From the NCBI RefSeq assembly GCF_964199755.1, contig NC_133903.1:57480739-57544738 (forward strand): DNA of 64,000 nt, given 5' to 3'. This stretch comes from Larus michahellis. Its lineage: Eukaryota > Chordata > Aves > Charadriiformes > Laridae. Shown here piece by piece: positions 13,401-21,941 of the stretch. Position 1 is the stretch's first letter; every line of letters begins with the position of its first letter. The notes under the pieces are model-generated. The model ran no database searches. It was given only the letters and a program-made list of their open reading frames with translations, and was not told the DNA's origin. The translations under genes were made by a program, and so were the position numbers.

Positions 13401-16400
13401 CTCCTGCACCCAGAGCAATAAAACGGGCCTGATACGAAATGCAAGAACCTCTCAAGTCTTCTGCAGTTCCCAAGTCAATACACAAAAGGTTGTCTTTAAT
13501 GCATACGTTGAACAATCCAAAGTGAAGAAATTGCATCTTTTTTCTGTTGGTGAAAAACTGTAAGAGCAACGACCAAGGAGAACCAGACCACGCAGACCGT
13601 CTGAGCAAGGTCCTCCCCTGCTCCACCCACCTCTGGAGAGCCAACAGAGATAAAGCATCGCAGCTACCAAAGACCCGAGCTTCCAAAAATTGAACCTAAG
13701 ATATGAGAGTTGAACACAAAAGCTGAAGCATCCATCATGAGCAGATACATTTTTAAATAGTTCTTAGCACAACCTTATCTTATTTCAGCCTCTGGAAAAC
13801 AGGACGAATAACAAAGTAAGTGACAGTAGGCTTAAGGCTGAATACTCTAAATCCATTCACGTTTGTAAAACGTATACACTCAGGTACCTATTGCATAACG
13901 TGTGCAGCCTGACCTTTGGGCTCTCTAGGCAGGATATATTTTAATTACACAACAAGAGATTGATCTCTCTTGTTTCCTTTGGCTTGAACGCCACTGCACC
14001 TCTGTCACGCACCTTTCAACGGGATAGTTCACGACATTACCACGCACAAAAGTATACTCAAGGAAAAGAGCGAATGAAAAAAAAAAGGAATCCAAAAAAA
14101 CCAAAGAGATTGTGGACTTACAGGAATTTTATCTGGGGTTTCACAATAATCTCACAGGTAGCCTACCAATAATAAATTAAACTTTAAACAAACAATTTAG
14201 CTTACCCTGTTATGCATGTTGATTAAACACTGCTGCTATAGCAACTGTTCTACATTACTTTTTTAATCCACTGTTTGCATGTGCATTTGAAACCACCAGA
14301 TTACATCAATTGTGCGAAGTATTGACTCGTGGTATCACCTGGCAATTGCACACGGAGGCCGAGGAGAAACTCAATCCAATTCCTTTTCATTTACTTCCCT
14401 CCATCTAATATTTCATGGACCATATAACTAGTTAAAATGCAACTCCCGCCCGAGCACAGCGATGTAGCAACTCCAGTTCCAACGAAGTCTCTATACATGT
14501 ATTTTCTCATTTAAACTATGAACAGGCTGGTCCTCAAAAATGCTGAATTACATTCAAAGTTCAAAAGGGCACTGGAGGAAATAAGGAAATGTCTTGGGCC
14601 TGATCCAAAACCCACTGAACCATTGGGAAGAACACAACGGGGTCCACTGGGCTCTGGCAGTGCCATAGCCAAGGGCAGCCCGGGCTCCTGCCCTCTGCTG
14701 CCGGCAGGAGCAGCACAGAGGGAGCCAGGCGGAATTCCCAGCTCCCGACTCCAACTCGGGTTGAAGTCAGTGCAGTGAGCAGGGGCTCATCCCGCAAGCC
14801 TGTGCCCTCCTGGAGATTCTGACGGTTTTCCTCCTTATTTCAGCCGCCCAGCTGGCCCTGCCCCAGGAGACTTCAGGCAAGCTCAGCTGGGAGTGGGACA
14901 CACCGGTGCCCTCCTCACGCTTGGCCCAGGTCCCTCTGGAGCATCCCACTGGCACCGGGGATCAGAGCCGCTGGGCGCTCCGGGTGCAGGCAGGCTTTCC
15001 AGCCCCAGGGCAGCCCGGGGGAGACATTATCCTCTGAACGGAACCCATGGCACGCTCTCAAAGCGCACAACTTAGCCTCGAGCCCAAGCTTCAGGTGACA
15101 CTCATGCTGCCATGTGCCCGCAAGTGACCGTGGCACTGACACGTGCCGTGCTGGGGAAGGGCCCCGGCAGCACCCCCGCACGCTCCCCATTCAGCAGCCA
15201 GGTCCTTTCCGTCTCTGCTGACCCACAGATCCCGCCCGGAGGTAAAATTCAGACCACTGCTTACAAAGGATGGGGGTGAGACAGGGAGGGAGAGGGTTCA
15301 GAGAGCTGCAGTGACAGAACTGCTGTGACACAGAGGGGAGTCCTTGTGAGCTTCACAGAGTAACGCAGCCTCTGGCTTCAGGGGGCTTTCCCTAATAGCA
15401 AGTTATTTGAGAAATGTCAGAAACCACTGTCAGAAAGAAGCTCTTCAGCAAAGCAGACCATCGGCCCCATTTATTCCTCTGCTCCCGCACACGGCACCAA
15501 CAGAGAGATAACAGAAGTTCACATCAGAAGTTTTCTCCCAGAGATTTAAATATTTAAGAGCTATATCCAAATGTCACCCCTAAATCCTCTGTCACAGCTA
15601 GAAGCACAGAACTGACAAAAATGCATGTTGGAAAAACACCCAGCAAAGGAAAAGCATCAGTCTTAATAGTACTGTACAAAATGTTTGTGACGCAGTAAGT
15701 CCAAAAAGTCCATTTATCTGGATATTTATGGGACTCCTTTTTCTCTGCCTGTTTATCCTATTTATTCTTCTCCCTATGAATTCTAGGTTTTTATCATAAT
15801 TGCAGACAATTTTCCTGGCACAGAAGCTCAACTGACTGATCTGTAGTTTCCAGGACTGGTTTTGAAGCTCTTCTCAAAATTAGTATCACGGGTTTTTTTC
15901 TGGCATCACAGACAGCGACTACATATCACTCTTAGTTCAGTAATTTCACATTTAAGGTTATTTAGAACACTTGGATGTACACAGTTTGTTCCTGATTCTT
16001 TTTTTAATTAATTTGCTCAAAATCCTCCCTCACTTGCATCTAAATTTGAGCCAAGTTGCCCAAATTCATGCCCAATCAAGACTGAATGAAGTGCAGCAGT
16101 CTCCTCCAATTCTTTTATTATGGAGTCACTGAGAAACAGCAGCATCTCATTTTAACAATAACTTTTCAATGGGCATCCACTTTTTTTTTTAATAGATTAT
16201 CTTGCTGACTATCAGAGATGAGAAGACACTTTACATTAAAGATTACATTTTTTTGAATTTATAAAAGCAAAAGATCACTGTCAAAAAATCTGCCAGCTTC
16301 TTGCCTGACTAGAATTTTAAAGTGAGGGACCGTATACCATAGGAGAAAGGAAAACTCCCCAATTTACATGGACCTTATGTTAACTACCCAGCTCCAGTGA

Positions 16401-17524
16401 AACAGAGCAGACCTCTGGAGTCAGCTGAGATGGACCTGCGGAGGCAGGGAGGAGGCGGAGGAGCTCTCCTGTCAGGTGAAACCGGCCATGGGTCCCATCC
16501 ATCACCATGTCAGCTGAGGACTCTCTGGGCGACCAGAAGTGCAGGGAACGAAGCCCGGTGACTCCTTCCCCGGGGCACATGGAGACCACCACGCGTGGAG
16601 CACGAGCTCTCTGCGGACACCCTGGGGAACCTCCGTGCCCAACAGCGGGACCAGCCACGGACCTGGGAGGCTGATGGGCAGTGTGGACATGGCCCCCCGT
16701 CCCTTGGGTGGCAGCAGCAGCCAGGTGGTGGCCACCTGCGCTTCGGCATCATCTGGGTTCCCAGGGTAACACCTGAACTGACCGCTCACAAACATAAACT
16801 GCTCTCACTGGAGCCAGCTCTTCCTTTTTCCTCATTAAGAAAGTTCAAGTACGGAGTTCAACACGGACAGATGGAAATCCTCCTCCAATCCTGAACACAA
16901 CTAGATGGGGAAATGGGAACCAAAAGACTCCTGTTCTGCTGCGGATCAGTTGTATGGCCACGAGCAAGTTACGTCATGGCTTCATTCGGAGCATCGCCCC
17001 CTAAAACAGGATGTGCCAAATTTTGTCATGGAGATGGGGATCTGCAGAGCTCCTCGGCGTTTGTAATTCACGCTGCCTCGGGGCAGTTTGGGTGCTCTGA
17101 AACTCACACCTGCAGCTCTGATGCCAGACAAGAGCCGAGGGACCCGCCCGCAGCCGGGTGCCCCATTCCCTGCGCGCCCGCGTTCCCGCGACACGGGGAC
17201 CCCCGCGGCGGGGGCTCCGCGGGACGCGGTCTGGGGCCGCTCGCCACCTCCGCGCCGGCACCGGCTCCCCCCGGCAACCGCAGCGCGGCCCAACGCGCCG
17301 CGCCGAGCCCGGGGGCGCGGGAACACCCGGGGCCCTCGGCCGCCCCGGCTCCGGGATGGAAACGGCAAACGCTCGGCAGAGGCAGCGCGGCCGCCCCGCT
17401 CCCCCCGCTCCCGGCCCAGGGGCCGCGGGCGCGGCAGGCGCCGGTGGCGGCGCCGCGTCTCCCGAGTCCCCCCGCGTCCCCCGGCCCTGCCCGGCGGCAC
17501 TCACCCGGGCTGCGGGCCGCTCAT
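1121..17524 (-). CDS. ERICH3: ERICH3 (glutamate-rich protein 3), 5' part of gene, exons 1-10 coding, continues off left edge
   Basis: Spliced gene on the minus strand, recognised by protein similarity to vertebrate ERICH3. Coding exons in transcript order: 17505-17524, 11454-11547, 9916-10041, 9238-9309, 7166-7294, 6448-6586 (5' side uncertain), 4274-4492, 3415-3595, 1789-1975, and 1121 (or 1112)-1407. All have AG/GT borders and all junctions keep frame except exon 5/6. The N-terminus carries the family's YNSLTDKHLAGYF and SEKEYRLNAMKRDHQ blocks, then a basic coiled-coil-like stretch and a Pro-rich segment with RFRPTTAPNGLE. Exons 8-10 encode the DUF4590 region (VYQQHCGGENLCVYKGKLLE; SKRHHGFPFSLTFFLNGMQ). 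The family is linked to primary cilia and vesicle transport (known). About 480 residues are visible; mammalian proteins run to about 1,500, so most of the Glu-rich tail is outside the window. Confidence 0.93.
1789..1975 (-). CDS. ERICH3: ERICH3 exon 9 (DUF4590 region)
   Basis: 187 nt with a GTGGTTGCAG acceptor and a GTATGG donor. It reads TFQFVSKRHHGFPFSLTFFL, NGMQVDRLSWCCEYKHQKHS, RLGGRHGYFRFLNVEGASPC and Y, nearly identical to mammals. It ends two bases into an Arg codon shared with exon 10. Confidence 0.97.
1976..3414. other. ERICH3 intron 8
   Basis: Contains a moderately GC- and CpG-rich block (about 2,150-2,850) with open frames on both strands but no splice-bounded exon that I recognise. 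No repeat family identified. Confidence 0.5.
3415..3595 (-). CDS. ERICH3: ERICH3 exon 8 (start of DUF4590 region)
   Basis: 181 nt with a CCCACTGCAG acceptor and a GTAAGG donor. It encodes AFVTMVFLGKSVHLSYGDTD, then YRDEIKVYQQHCGGENLCVY and KGKLLEG. It ends one base into a Glu codon that exon 9 completes. The VYQQHCGGENLCVYKGKLLE block is the family hallmark. Confidence 0.97.
3596..4273. other. ERICH3 intron 7
   Basis: Mostly unremarkable. It holds a perfect 23-bp tandem duplication at 3875-3920, listed separately. Confidence 0.5.
3875..3920. repeat. perfect 23-bp tandem duplication
   Basis: Two adjacent identical 23-bp units (3875-3897 and 3898-3920), each starting GCTGGAGCTATAGTG and ending TTATGAA. 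Intronic in ERICH3. Perfect identity suggests a recent slippage event, possibly polymorphic. Confidence 0.97.
4274..4492 (-). CDS. ERICH3: ERICH3 exon 7
   Basis: 219 nt, 73 codons, phase 0 at both ends, with a TTTTTGCAG acceptor and a GTAAGC donor. It carries YQLPVVSNHMIPVPPPPLQK and GRRFRPTTAPNGLEQLLAK, closely collinear with the mammalian YQLPIINSYMMPIPPPLPP and RRRRFRPTTAPNGLEPLL segments. Confidence 0.96.
4493..6447. other. ERICH3 intron 6
   Basis: Nearly 2 kb with no recognised exon or repeat. The stretch 5796-6122 has an open frame on plus without family similarity. Confidence 0.5.
6448..6586 (-). CDS. ERICH3: ERICH3 exon 6, 5' border uncertain
   Basis: The GTAAGG donor at the low-coordinate end is clear and in phase with exon 7. 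The reading frame is SPEQPSPLHPMQRAPGPVVG, then YNGGHPSQQHRPKEPAFSKM. It is Pro-rich and placed where mammals have a Pro/Thr-rich linker. The likeliest acceptor (ATTGAAAG, edge at 6586) leaves one extra base, which does not fit a phase-0 exon 5. The next AG (CACCAG) would run into a stop in a phase-0 reading. Confidence 0.72.
7166..7294 (-). CDS. ERICH3: ERICH3 exon 5
   Basis: 129 nt, 43 codons, with a TTCTTGCAG acceptor and a GTGAGT donor. It reads VQQSRRSVEGASCMRSPHPP and then LGPKNRYGLHPLVAGEPDGH-SQL. The SPHPPLGPK motif matches the mammalian SPHPPVGPK. The GTGAGT donor gives phase 0. A second possible donor at CAG|GTACCC (exon edge 7110) would add 56 nt and change the phase; see the finding on exon 6. 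Confidence 0.9.
8204..8343 (+). mobile_element. CR1 LINE, 3'-end fragment
   Basis: Reads GGAGACATTCAAACCCCACC, TGGATGCGTTTCTGTCCAAC and CTGCTCTGGGTGACCCTGC, ending in the CR1 octamer repeat ATTCTGTGATTCTGTG. This is the standard 5'-truncated avian CR1 tail in plus orientation, antisense to ERICH3. Little divergence from what I recall of CR1, so relatively recent. Confidence 0.93.
8580..9185 (+). mobile_element. ancient CR1-like (L3-type) LINE 3' region
   Basis: Matches in order the tail of the old amniote CR1-like elements. It has a GTAGAACTAGAAAAGGTA block, then GAACGGTTACTAACTTTTAT, then GGAGCATCAAACAGAATTA with GGCAGCAG. It ends with GACAGGACACTTGGCTCAG, TCTCTGGCCTGACTCATGG and CCGTTATT. 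Highly diverged with indels, so old. Its 3' end lies about 50 bp from ERICH3 exon 4. Family name is inferred from memory; a RepeatMasker run would settle it. Confidence 0.75.
9238..9309 (-). CDS. ERICH3: ERICH3 exon 4
   Basis: 72 nt, 24 codons, phase 0, reading RHHQLEIKRKLENSVRKEKV-RKIK: a short basic, helix-forming segment. Donor GTAAAG. An ancient CR1-like LINE ends about 55 bp from the exon on its downstream (lower-coordinate) side. Confidence 0.94.
9916..10041 (-). CDS. ERICH3: ERICH3 exon 3
   Basis: 126 nt, 42 codons, phase 0 at both ends, with a GTATGG donor and a TTATGACAG acceptor. It reads ISRSGRIISEKEYRLNAMKR and then DHQRYVQECLAQAIFHKVLD-ME, collinear with the mammalian protein. 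Confidence 0.95.
10042..11453. other. ERICH3 intron 2
   Basis: No exon or named repeat recognised. An AT-rich stretch with short inverted TTAATTAAA-type motifs lies at 10,300-10,350. Confidence 0.5.
11454..11547 (-). CDS. ERICH3: ERICH3 exon 2
   Basis: The acceptor TTTTATTTCAG precedes the exon and the donor GTGAGA follows it. The 94 nt add to the 20 nt of exon 1 to give exactly 38 codons, reading FLATYNSLTDKHLAGYF and then SNSRIRRHLRRSGL. This is the most strongly conserved N-terminal block of the family. Confidence 0.95.
14595..14665. repeat. possible ancient sauropsid repeat motif
   Basis: GGGCCTGATCCAAAACCCAC, then TGAACCATTGGGAAGAACAC. This resembles the 'GGCCTGATCC...CAATGGGA' core I recall from old interspersed repeats in turtles, crocodilians and birds. 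Very diverged; identification rests on memory. Confidence 0.4.
16757..16770. promoter_or_regulatory. X-box-like (RFX) site in ERICH3 intron 1
   Basis: GTTCCC-AG-GGTAAC fits the RFX X-box pattern GTNRCC N(0-3) RGYAAC at all but one position. It is about 750 bp downstream of the ERICH3 start codon. RFX factors drive many ciliary genes, so the site is plausible but unproven. Confidence 0.35.
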
Positions 17525-17800
17525 GGCGGCCGTGCGGGGCGTGCGGGGCCCGGCGGTACCGGCCGCGTCCCCGGGCGTCGCTAGGACACGGCGGGGCGGC
17601 CGCGGCCCCTCCCCGCCGCCAATGGCCGTCCCGCTGCACCCGCGGCCCGGCCCCGCACCGCGGCTCCCTCCGCCCGCTCGGCACCGGCCCTGCTCGCCCC
17701 CGCCGCCCCCGCGCCGCTCCGAGCCCCCGCAGCCCCCGGCAGGAGGCCCCGCTCCGGCACGGGCGGGGGTGCCCGGCCCCGCGGTAACACCGGGCTCTGG
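17130..17800. promoter_or_regulatory. CpG island / ERICH3 promoter region
   Basis: Very GC-rich with dense CpG, spanning ERICH3 exon 1. The transcription start should lie somewhat above 17,524. No TATA box seen. Long open frames on all strands here (200-280 codons) are an effect of GC content. Confidence 0.85.
17505..17524 (-). CDS. ERICH3: ERICH3 coding exon 1 (start codon)
   Basis: ATG at 17524-17522 (minus) opens MSGPQPG. A GTGAGT donor follows directly (ACTCAC at 17499-17504 on plus). The exon ends two bases into a Gly codon that the first base of exon 2 completes. Human starts with a similar short Ser/His/Pro peptide before the same intron position. The exon sits in a CpG island, as expected for a first exon. 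Confidence 0.88.
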
Positions 17801-17817
17801 GAAGGGAGGGGAAAGGG
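17792..17817 (+). promoter_or_regulatory. G-quadruplex motif upstream of ERICH3
   Basis: Five G-tracts of 3-4 G separated by loops of 1-4 nt (GGG CTCT GGG AA GGG A GGGG AAA GGG). It meets the usual G3+N1-7 rule. It abuts the start of the 225-bp duplicated unit. Confidence 0.6.
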
Positions 17818-18040
17818 AAAAGACAAGGATGGAGAAGGGATTTTGGCACAACGCAGACCCACGAAGTTAAACCCGCAGCCCGAGATGCGCGGATGCACAG
17901 TCATCCCAAACACCCAGGCCCAGGTCCGTCCTCCAGCACAAACGACAGGAAAGCTCCACAGCACCACTTCAGCCCTCTCTAGATTTAGTCAGGTAAAGGA
18001 GATATAATCACCCTTCCATGCTATTCTTCCCTTCTTGTGG
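17816..18040. repeat. 225-bp direct repeat, copy 1 (partner at 40117-40344)
   Basis: The first 150 bp or so differ from the partner by about three bases (for example CCCACGAAG against CCCGTGAAG). The last 75 bp are more diverged, with small indels. Shared landmarks are GATGGAGAAGGGATTTTGGC, GCGGATGCACAGTCATCCCA and CCCTTCCATGCT. No known repeat family recognised. Confidence 0.93.
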
Positions 18041-19515
18041 GTTCCAGCTGAAGCACAATCTTACGGTGATGCCTTGGCGGCACAGAGTACCCCTGAACGG
18101 GGCACAGGGAGGGCTGTCCCACCCCCCCATGCTTGATCCAAGGTGTTGAAGGACTTACACTGTCCCCATGATCTATCTGCATTTACAGGGAATTGTCTTT
18201 GGTAAAGGAAACAACTATCAGAAACATCAATATCCTCTTGATTTTTTATCTTCCCAACTCTGCAATTAAAGTCTCATTAATTTATTGTATCACGCTGTAG
18301 CACATGAAGTCAGGAATACACACAGGACCATGTAATTACAAGAGAGAGGGGATGCTTTTAATGACTAGAAGGCGGAGGCAGCATTTCTTTTGGGCATAAT
18401 GTGATTAACAAATGGCAATGGCTTTTCAGAACAATTCCACCCTTTTCCGTGTTGGGCACACGACGGTAGCCGTGTCCAGCCCCAAACTGCCAACGCAGGG
18501 GCCAGTTCACTCAAAAACAAACCACCTGACAGAGTCATCCTGCCCCGTCTGCTTGTCTGTGATCCTCACCCTCTTCCTCCACCCTTCCCTGCTCTGCCAA
18601 GGGGAGGGCAGCTCCTAAAGGAAAAGCAGAACCAAGGACTCCCGAGGGGGACAGAGTCTCTGGCCGGGTGGCGTGCACAGGTCAGACACACCTGAAAGAT
18701 TATCCAGAAATGGGACAAATAACAGCTCTGAGCAATTCAGCTGCCGCAGCTGAAGAAGTTGCCTAGCCCAGGTGATTTCCCCCCACCGGCCATTAGTGTC
18801 TCTAGCAGGAGCACAGCCCAAACAGCCGTGAACGTCTCAACACCTCCCCTGGCAGGTGAGCAAGGGTGGGGTTGCACTAACACACAAGGCTGGGACTACG
18901 GTAACAGAGCCGTGGGCAAACCGGTGTCCCCAGCTCCAGCACGACAGCGGTGACGAAATCCTGCACTGCTGCAGCTACAGCCACCAGCTGGAATCCAACC
19001 TTGTTTCAGCAATACAACCCGACTCTCCAATACGCTACCTCCTGCCCGAAAGCACCCACTACAGCTTCCTTGCTGCTCCCGCTCTTTGTGTCCAGTGCTA
19101 CATCATTATTTATATCCAAAAGACTTTTTCCAAAATTAAAACAATGCCTTCCCTTTGTACGATACATCAAAAATGGACAAAAGAATTAAATGTTCTAGTA
19201 CATTTCTTCACAAAGCAGTCTAAGTCATGCTGTCTCTTCCTGCCGGGTTACCTTTGCAGAGGGAAGCCTGCAATGTGATGAGAACAGAACCACTCTGACA
19301 TCTCCTGGTGAGACGCCCATCACAGGCGCTGCGCAGCGCTGCCACAGCCCAGACAGCTCCGCTCTCAGCCTCATCTCTGCGCATCAGCTACCGCACGGAG
19401 GCAGCGCCAAGCCAGAAAGGAGCCACCATATACCATGAACCTCTTGTTCATGTAACGCCCTCGCACCAAAGGCCACATTAAAAATAAAATAAATACATAC
19501 AACTTATAAAGAAAA

Positions 19516-19553
19516 GGTTTTGGGGTTTTTTTTTTGGGTTTTTTTTTTTTTTT
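19516..19553 (+). repeat. T-rich simple repeat
   Basis: Runs of T broken by short G runs (GGTTTTGGGG, then T10, GGG, then T15). Low-complexity tract. Confidence 0.85.
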
Positions 19554-21219
19554 ACACGCACATCATGTCCATAATCATATCACTCGGTAACTGTTACTCT
19601 TAACCTGCTACTTAGTACCTTAATATTAAGAAGTGTTTTACTTTTCCTAACAGCATTGCCACGCGGAATCGCAGATTCCCTTTGTGCCCCCACTGCCGCG
19701 CACTGCGCCCTGCCTCAATGCACAGGAGTCGTCAGCGCCTCTCACCTCAATAATCAGCTCAACACTACCCGTTACCTGCCCGCGTGGCTCACACCTGCCC
19801 GGTCACCCCTAACCCTTCAAACTGGGGCTAAGGAGAAATGCAGCTCCTGCCCCTGGGGAAAGCGCAGCGCCGGAGGGACCCAGCTCCTCTCCACAGGGCA
19901 TCCGCACGGCCTGGGGACAAAGGGTCTCCTGTGCAGGGGGACGAGGCAGGGACCCCGTTAATGGTCACCACAGCCGACTCTGCCCAGCCCTTCTCCTCCC
20001 CAGCAACCGCTTTCCAAAGCACTTACTGCAGTCAGCAGCTCCCGAAACACTCGGGCTTCTTCCCTGGCAAAACAACCCGTTTGAAGCAATGGATTTAAGG
20101 TTTATAAGAGCAAGAAACAATGAAATGACTCCATATAATAGCAGAATGACCTCCCGTTTACATTTGCACAGAAGCAGCAGTGCTGTGGTCCACCTGCTTT
20201 AGAAGTTCACAAAACCAATTATATGACAAACTGCTCGAAAGAAATGAGGACTTAACTCAGTGATCCAGCACATTCCTTTAGTCCTGTGTTTAATAACAAG
20301 ACTTAAAGTTCTAATATCTTAACATCATCCACCCCCCCCAGAAATACAAACACTTACTTAAATCCTGCTGAATTAATATTGTTGGGAAAAGTGTGTATAC
20401 ATATATATATGTATAGAGAGATGTATATCTATTTATGGTATGTTAAAAAAAATACTCAGTTCTAAGTTTAAATTATCACTGGAGTGGCAGTCCCAAATAA
20501 AATTCACATGGCATTAAAAGAGACCTTTCTGTACCTGAAAAAGCCTGACATTGCAAACCTGACTCCTGAACTTAGAGCGTTTTCCTCTCTACTAAGAAGT
20601 TAATGTAAAACAGGAGACGTACTTCCACAGGGACCCATGTGGTGCTGGACAAAGTCTTCCTTCCATGACTCAACCTTGCATTAGAAAACACTCCTTCCCC
20701 ATTTGACACTAAGACCCTGCTCTTTTATCATCAGTATTAACTGAATTTGTTTCATAAGCCTCACTGTAAAGATCTTCTTTCCTTTTTTGTGATACATGCC
20801 TGGCTACTGCTCCCAAGTTCATATTCTTGAAAACCATACTCATTTCCTCCCCCAACGCACTACAATTACACGACATTTGTCTCCAGCACGGCCCCAGCCT
20901 CAGACCTGAGCCTCAGTGCCCAGCTCAGAGAAATGATGAAAATACTACCCAACGAGACCTTACTAGGGCTGTGAATAAAAAGAAAACACTAATCTAGGTG
21001 TAACTGAAGGACAGATGCCACCTGTCTTTCATCTGACACCAGTCTTTGCTATCGCTGTTTGCTAACCCAAAAGGGAGTGTAAGCACTAGAATTAATTTTA
21101 AAATGTAGAATATGAAAAGGATTACTACCTATACTCAGTTACTTAGAAAAAATATCAGTGTTTAGTATTTATCTCACATTCTCTCAAATTAGAAAATAAC
21201 AACATGCGACTGGGCCGAG

Positions 21220-21941
21220 AATAGCTCCCCATAGCCTCATTAACTCTGCTAGCTGGATTTGACATAGCACGAGCACACACGCTTCCACGGGTGTCCTGGG
21301 AAGAATACCAGGACACTGCGCAGATGTGTAGGGATGGGATTAGGAAAGCCCAGGCAGAGCTGGAGCTCAATTTGGCGAGGGATGCAAAGAATGGTAAGAA
21401 AAGCCTTTACTGATACATTGGCCAGACAAGGAAGATTAAAGAGAATGTGCGACCTCCAGTAAATAAGCCAGGAGAGCTCGTGGCAACCGACAGGGAGAAG
21501 GCTGGTGTACTCCACAATCACCTCTCCCCTGGAGAAAGGCTGAGGAGTTGGGGTTGTTCAACCTGAAGAAGAGAAGGCTCCATCCAGGGAGACGTTACTG
21601 CAACCTTTCAAGATGTAAAGGGGACTTACAAAAAAGATGGAGAAAGACTTTTTAGCAGGGCCCGTATTGGCAGGACAAGGAGCGATGGTTTTAAACTGGA
21701 AGAGGGGAGATTGAGATGAGATGTGAGGAAGAAATTCCTTGCCTTGAGGGTGGCAAGACCCTGGCCCAGGTTGCCCAGAGAGGCTGTGGCTGCCCCATTC
21801 CTGAAGGGGCTCAAGGCCAGGGTGGATGGGGCTTAGAGCAACCTGGTCTGGTGGGAGGTGTCCCCGTCTGTGGCAGAAGGGTTGGACTAGATGATCTTTA
21901 GAGGTCCCCTCCAACCCAAATCATTCTACGATTCCGTGACA
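21220..21941 (+). mobile_element. CR1 LINE with internal deletion (ORF2 segment joined to 3' tail)
   Basis: The left part (about 21,290-21,520) translates to AELELNLARDAKNGKKSLY, a stop, then KENVRPPVNKPGELVATDRE and KAGVLHN. This is the linker before the reverse transcriptase in CR1 ORF2. At about 21,521 it passes straight into the typical 3' tail (TCTCCCCTGGAGAAAGGCTG through GAGGTCCCCTCCAACCC), ending ATTCTACGATTCCGTG. The reverse-transcriptase region is missing, so this is a dead, internally deleted copy. Confidence 0.88.

Larger units (their letters stand above)
11548..17504. other. ERICH3 intron 1
   Basis: Almost 6 kb. It holds a GC-rich block at 12,960-13,260, a diverged ancient repeat motif at about 14,595-14,665, and an X-box-like site at 16,757-16,770. 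The open frames here lack family similarity or usable splice borders. Confidence 0.5.

Noticed and set aside
17001-17849. 282-codon open frame on minus across the ERICH3 first exon, and opposing 260-codon frame
   Set aside because: CpG-island artefacts. The real start codon at 17,524 is in a short frame ending at a splice donor.
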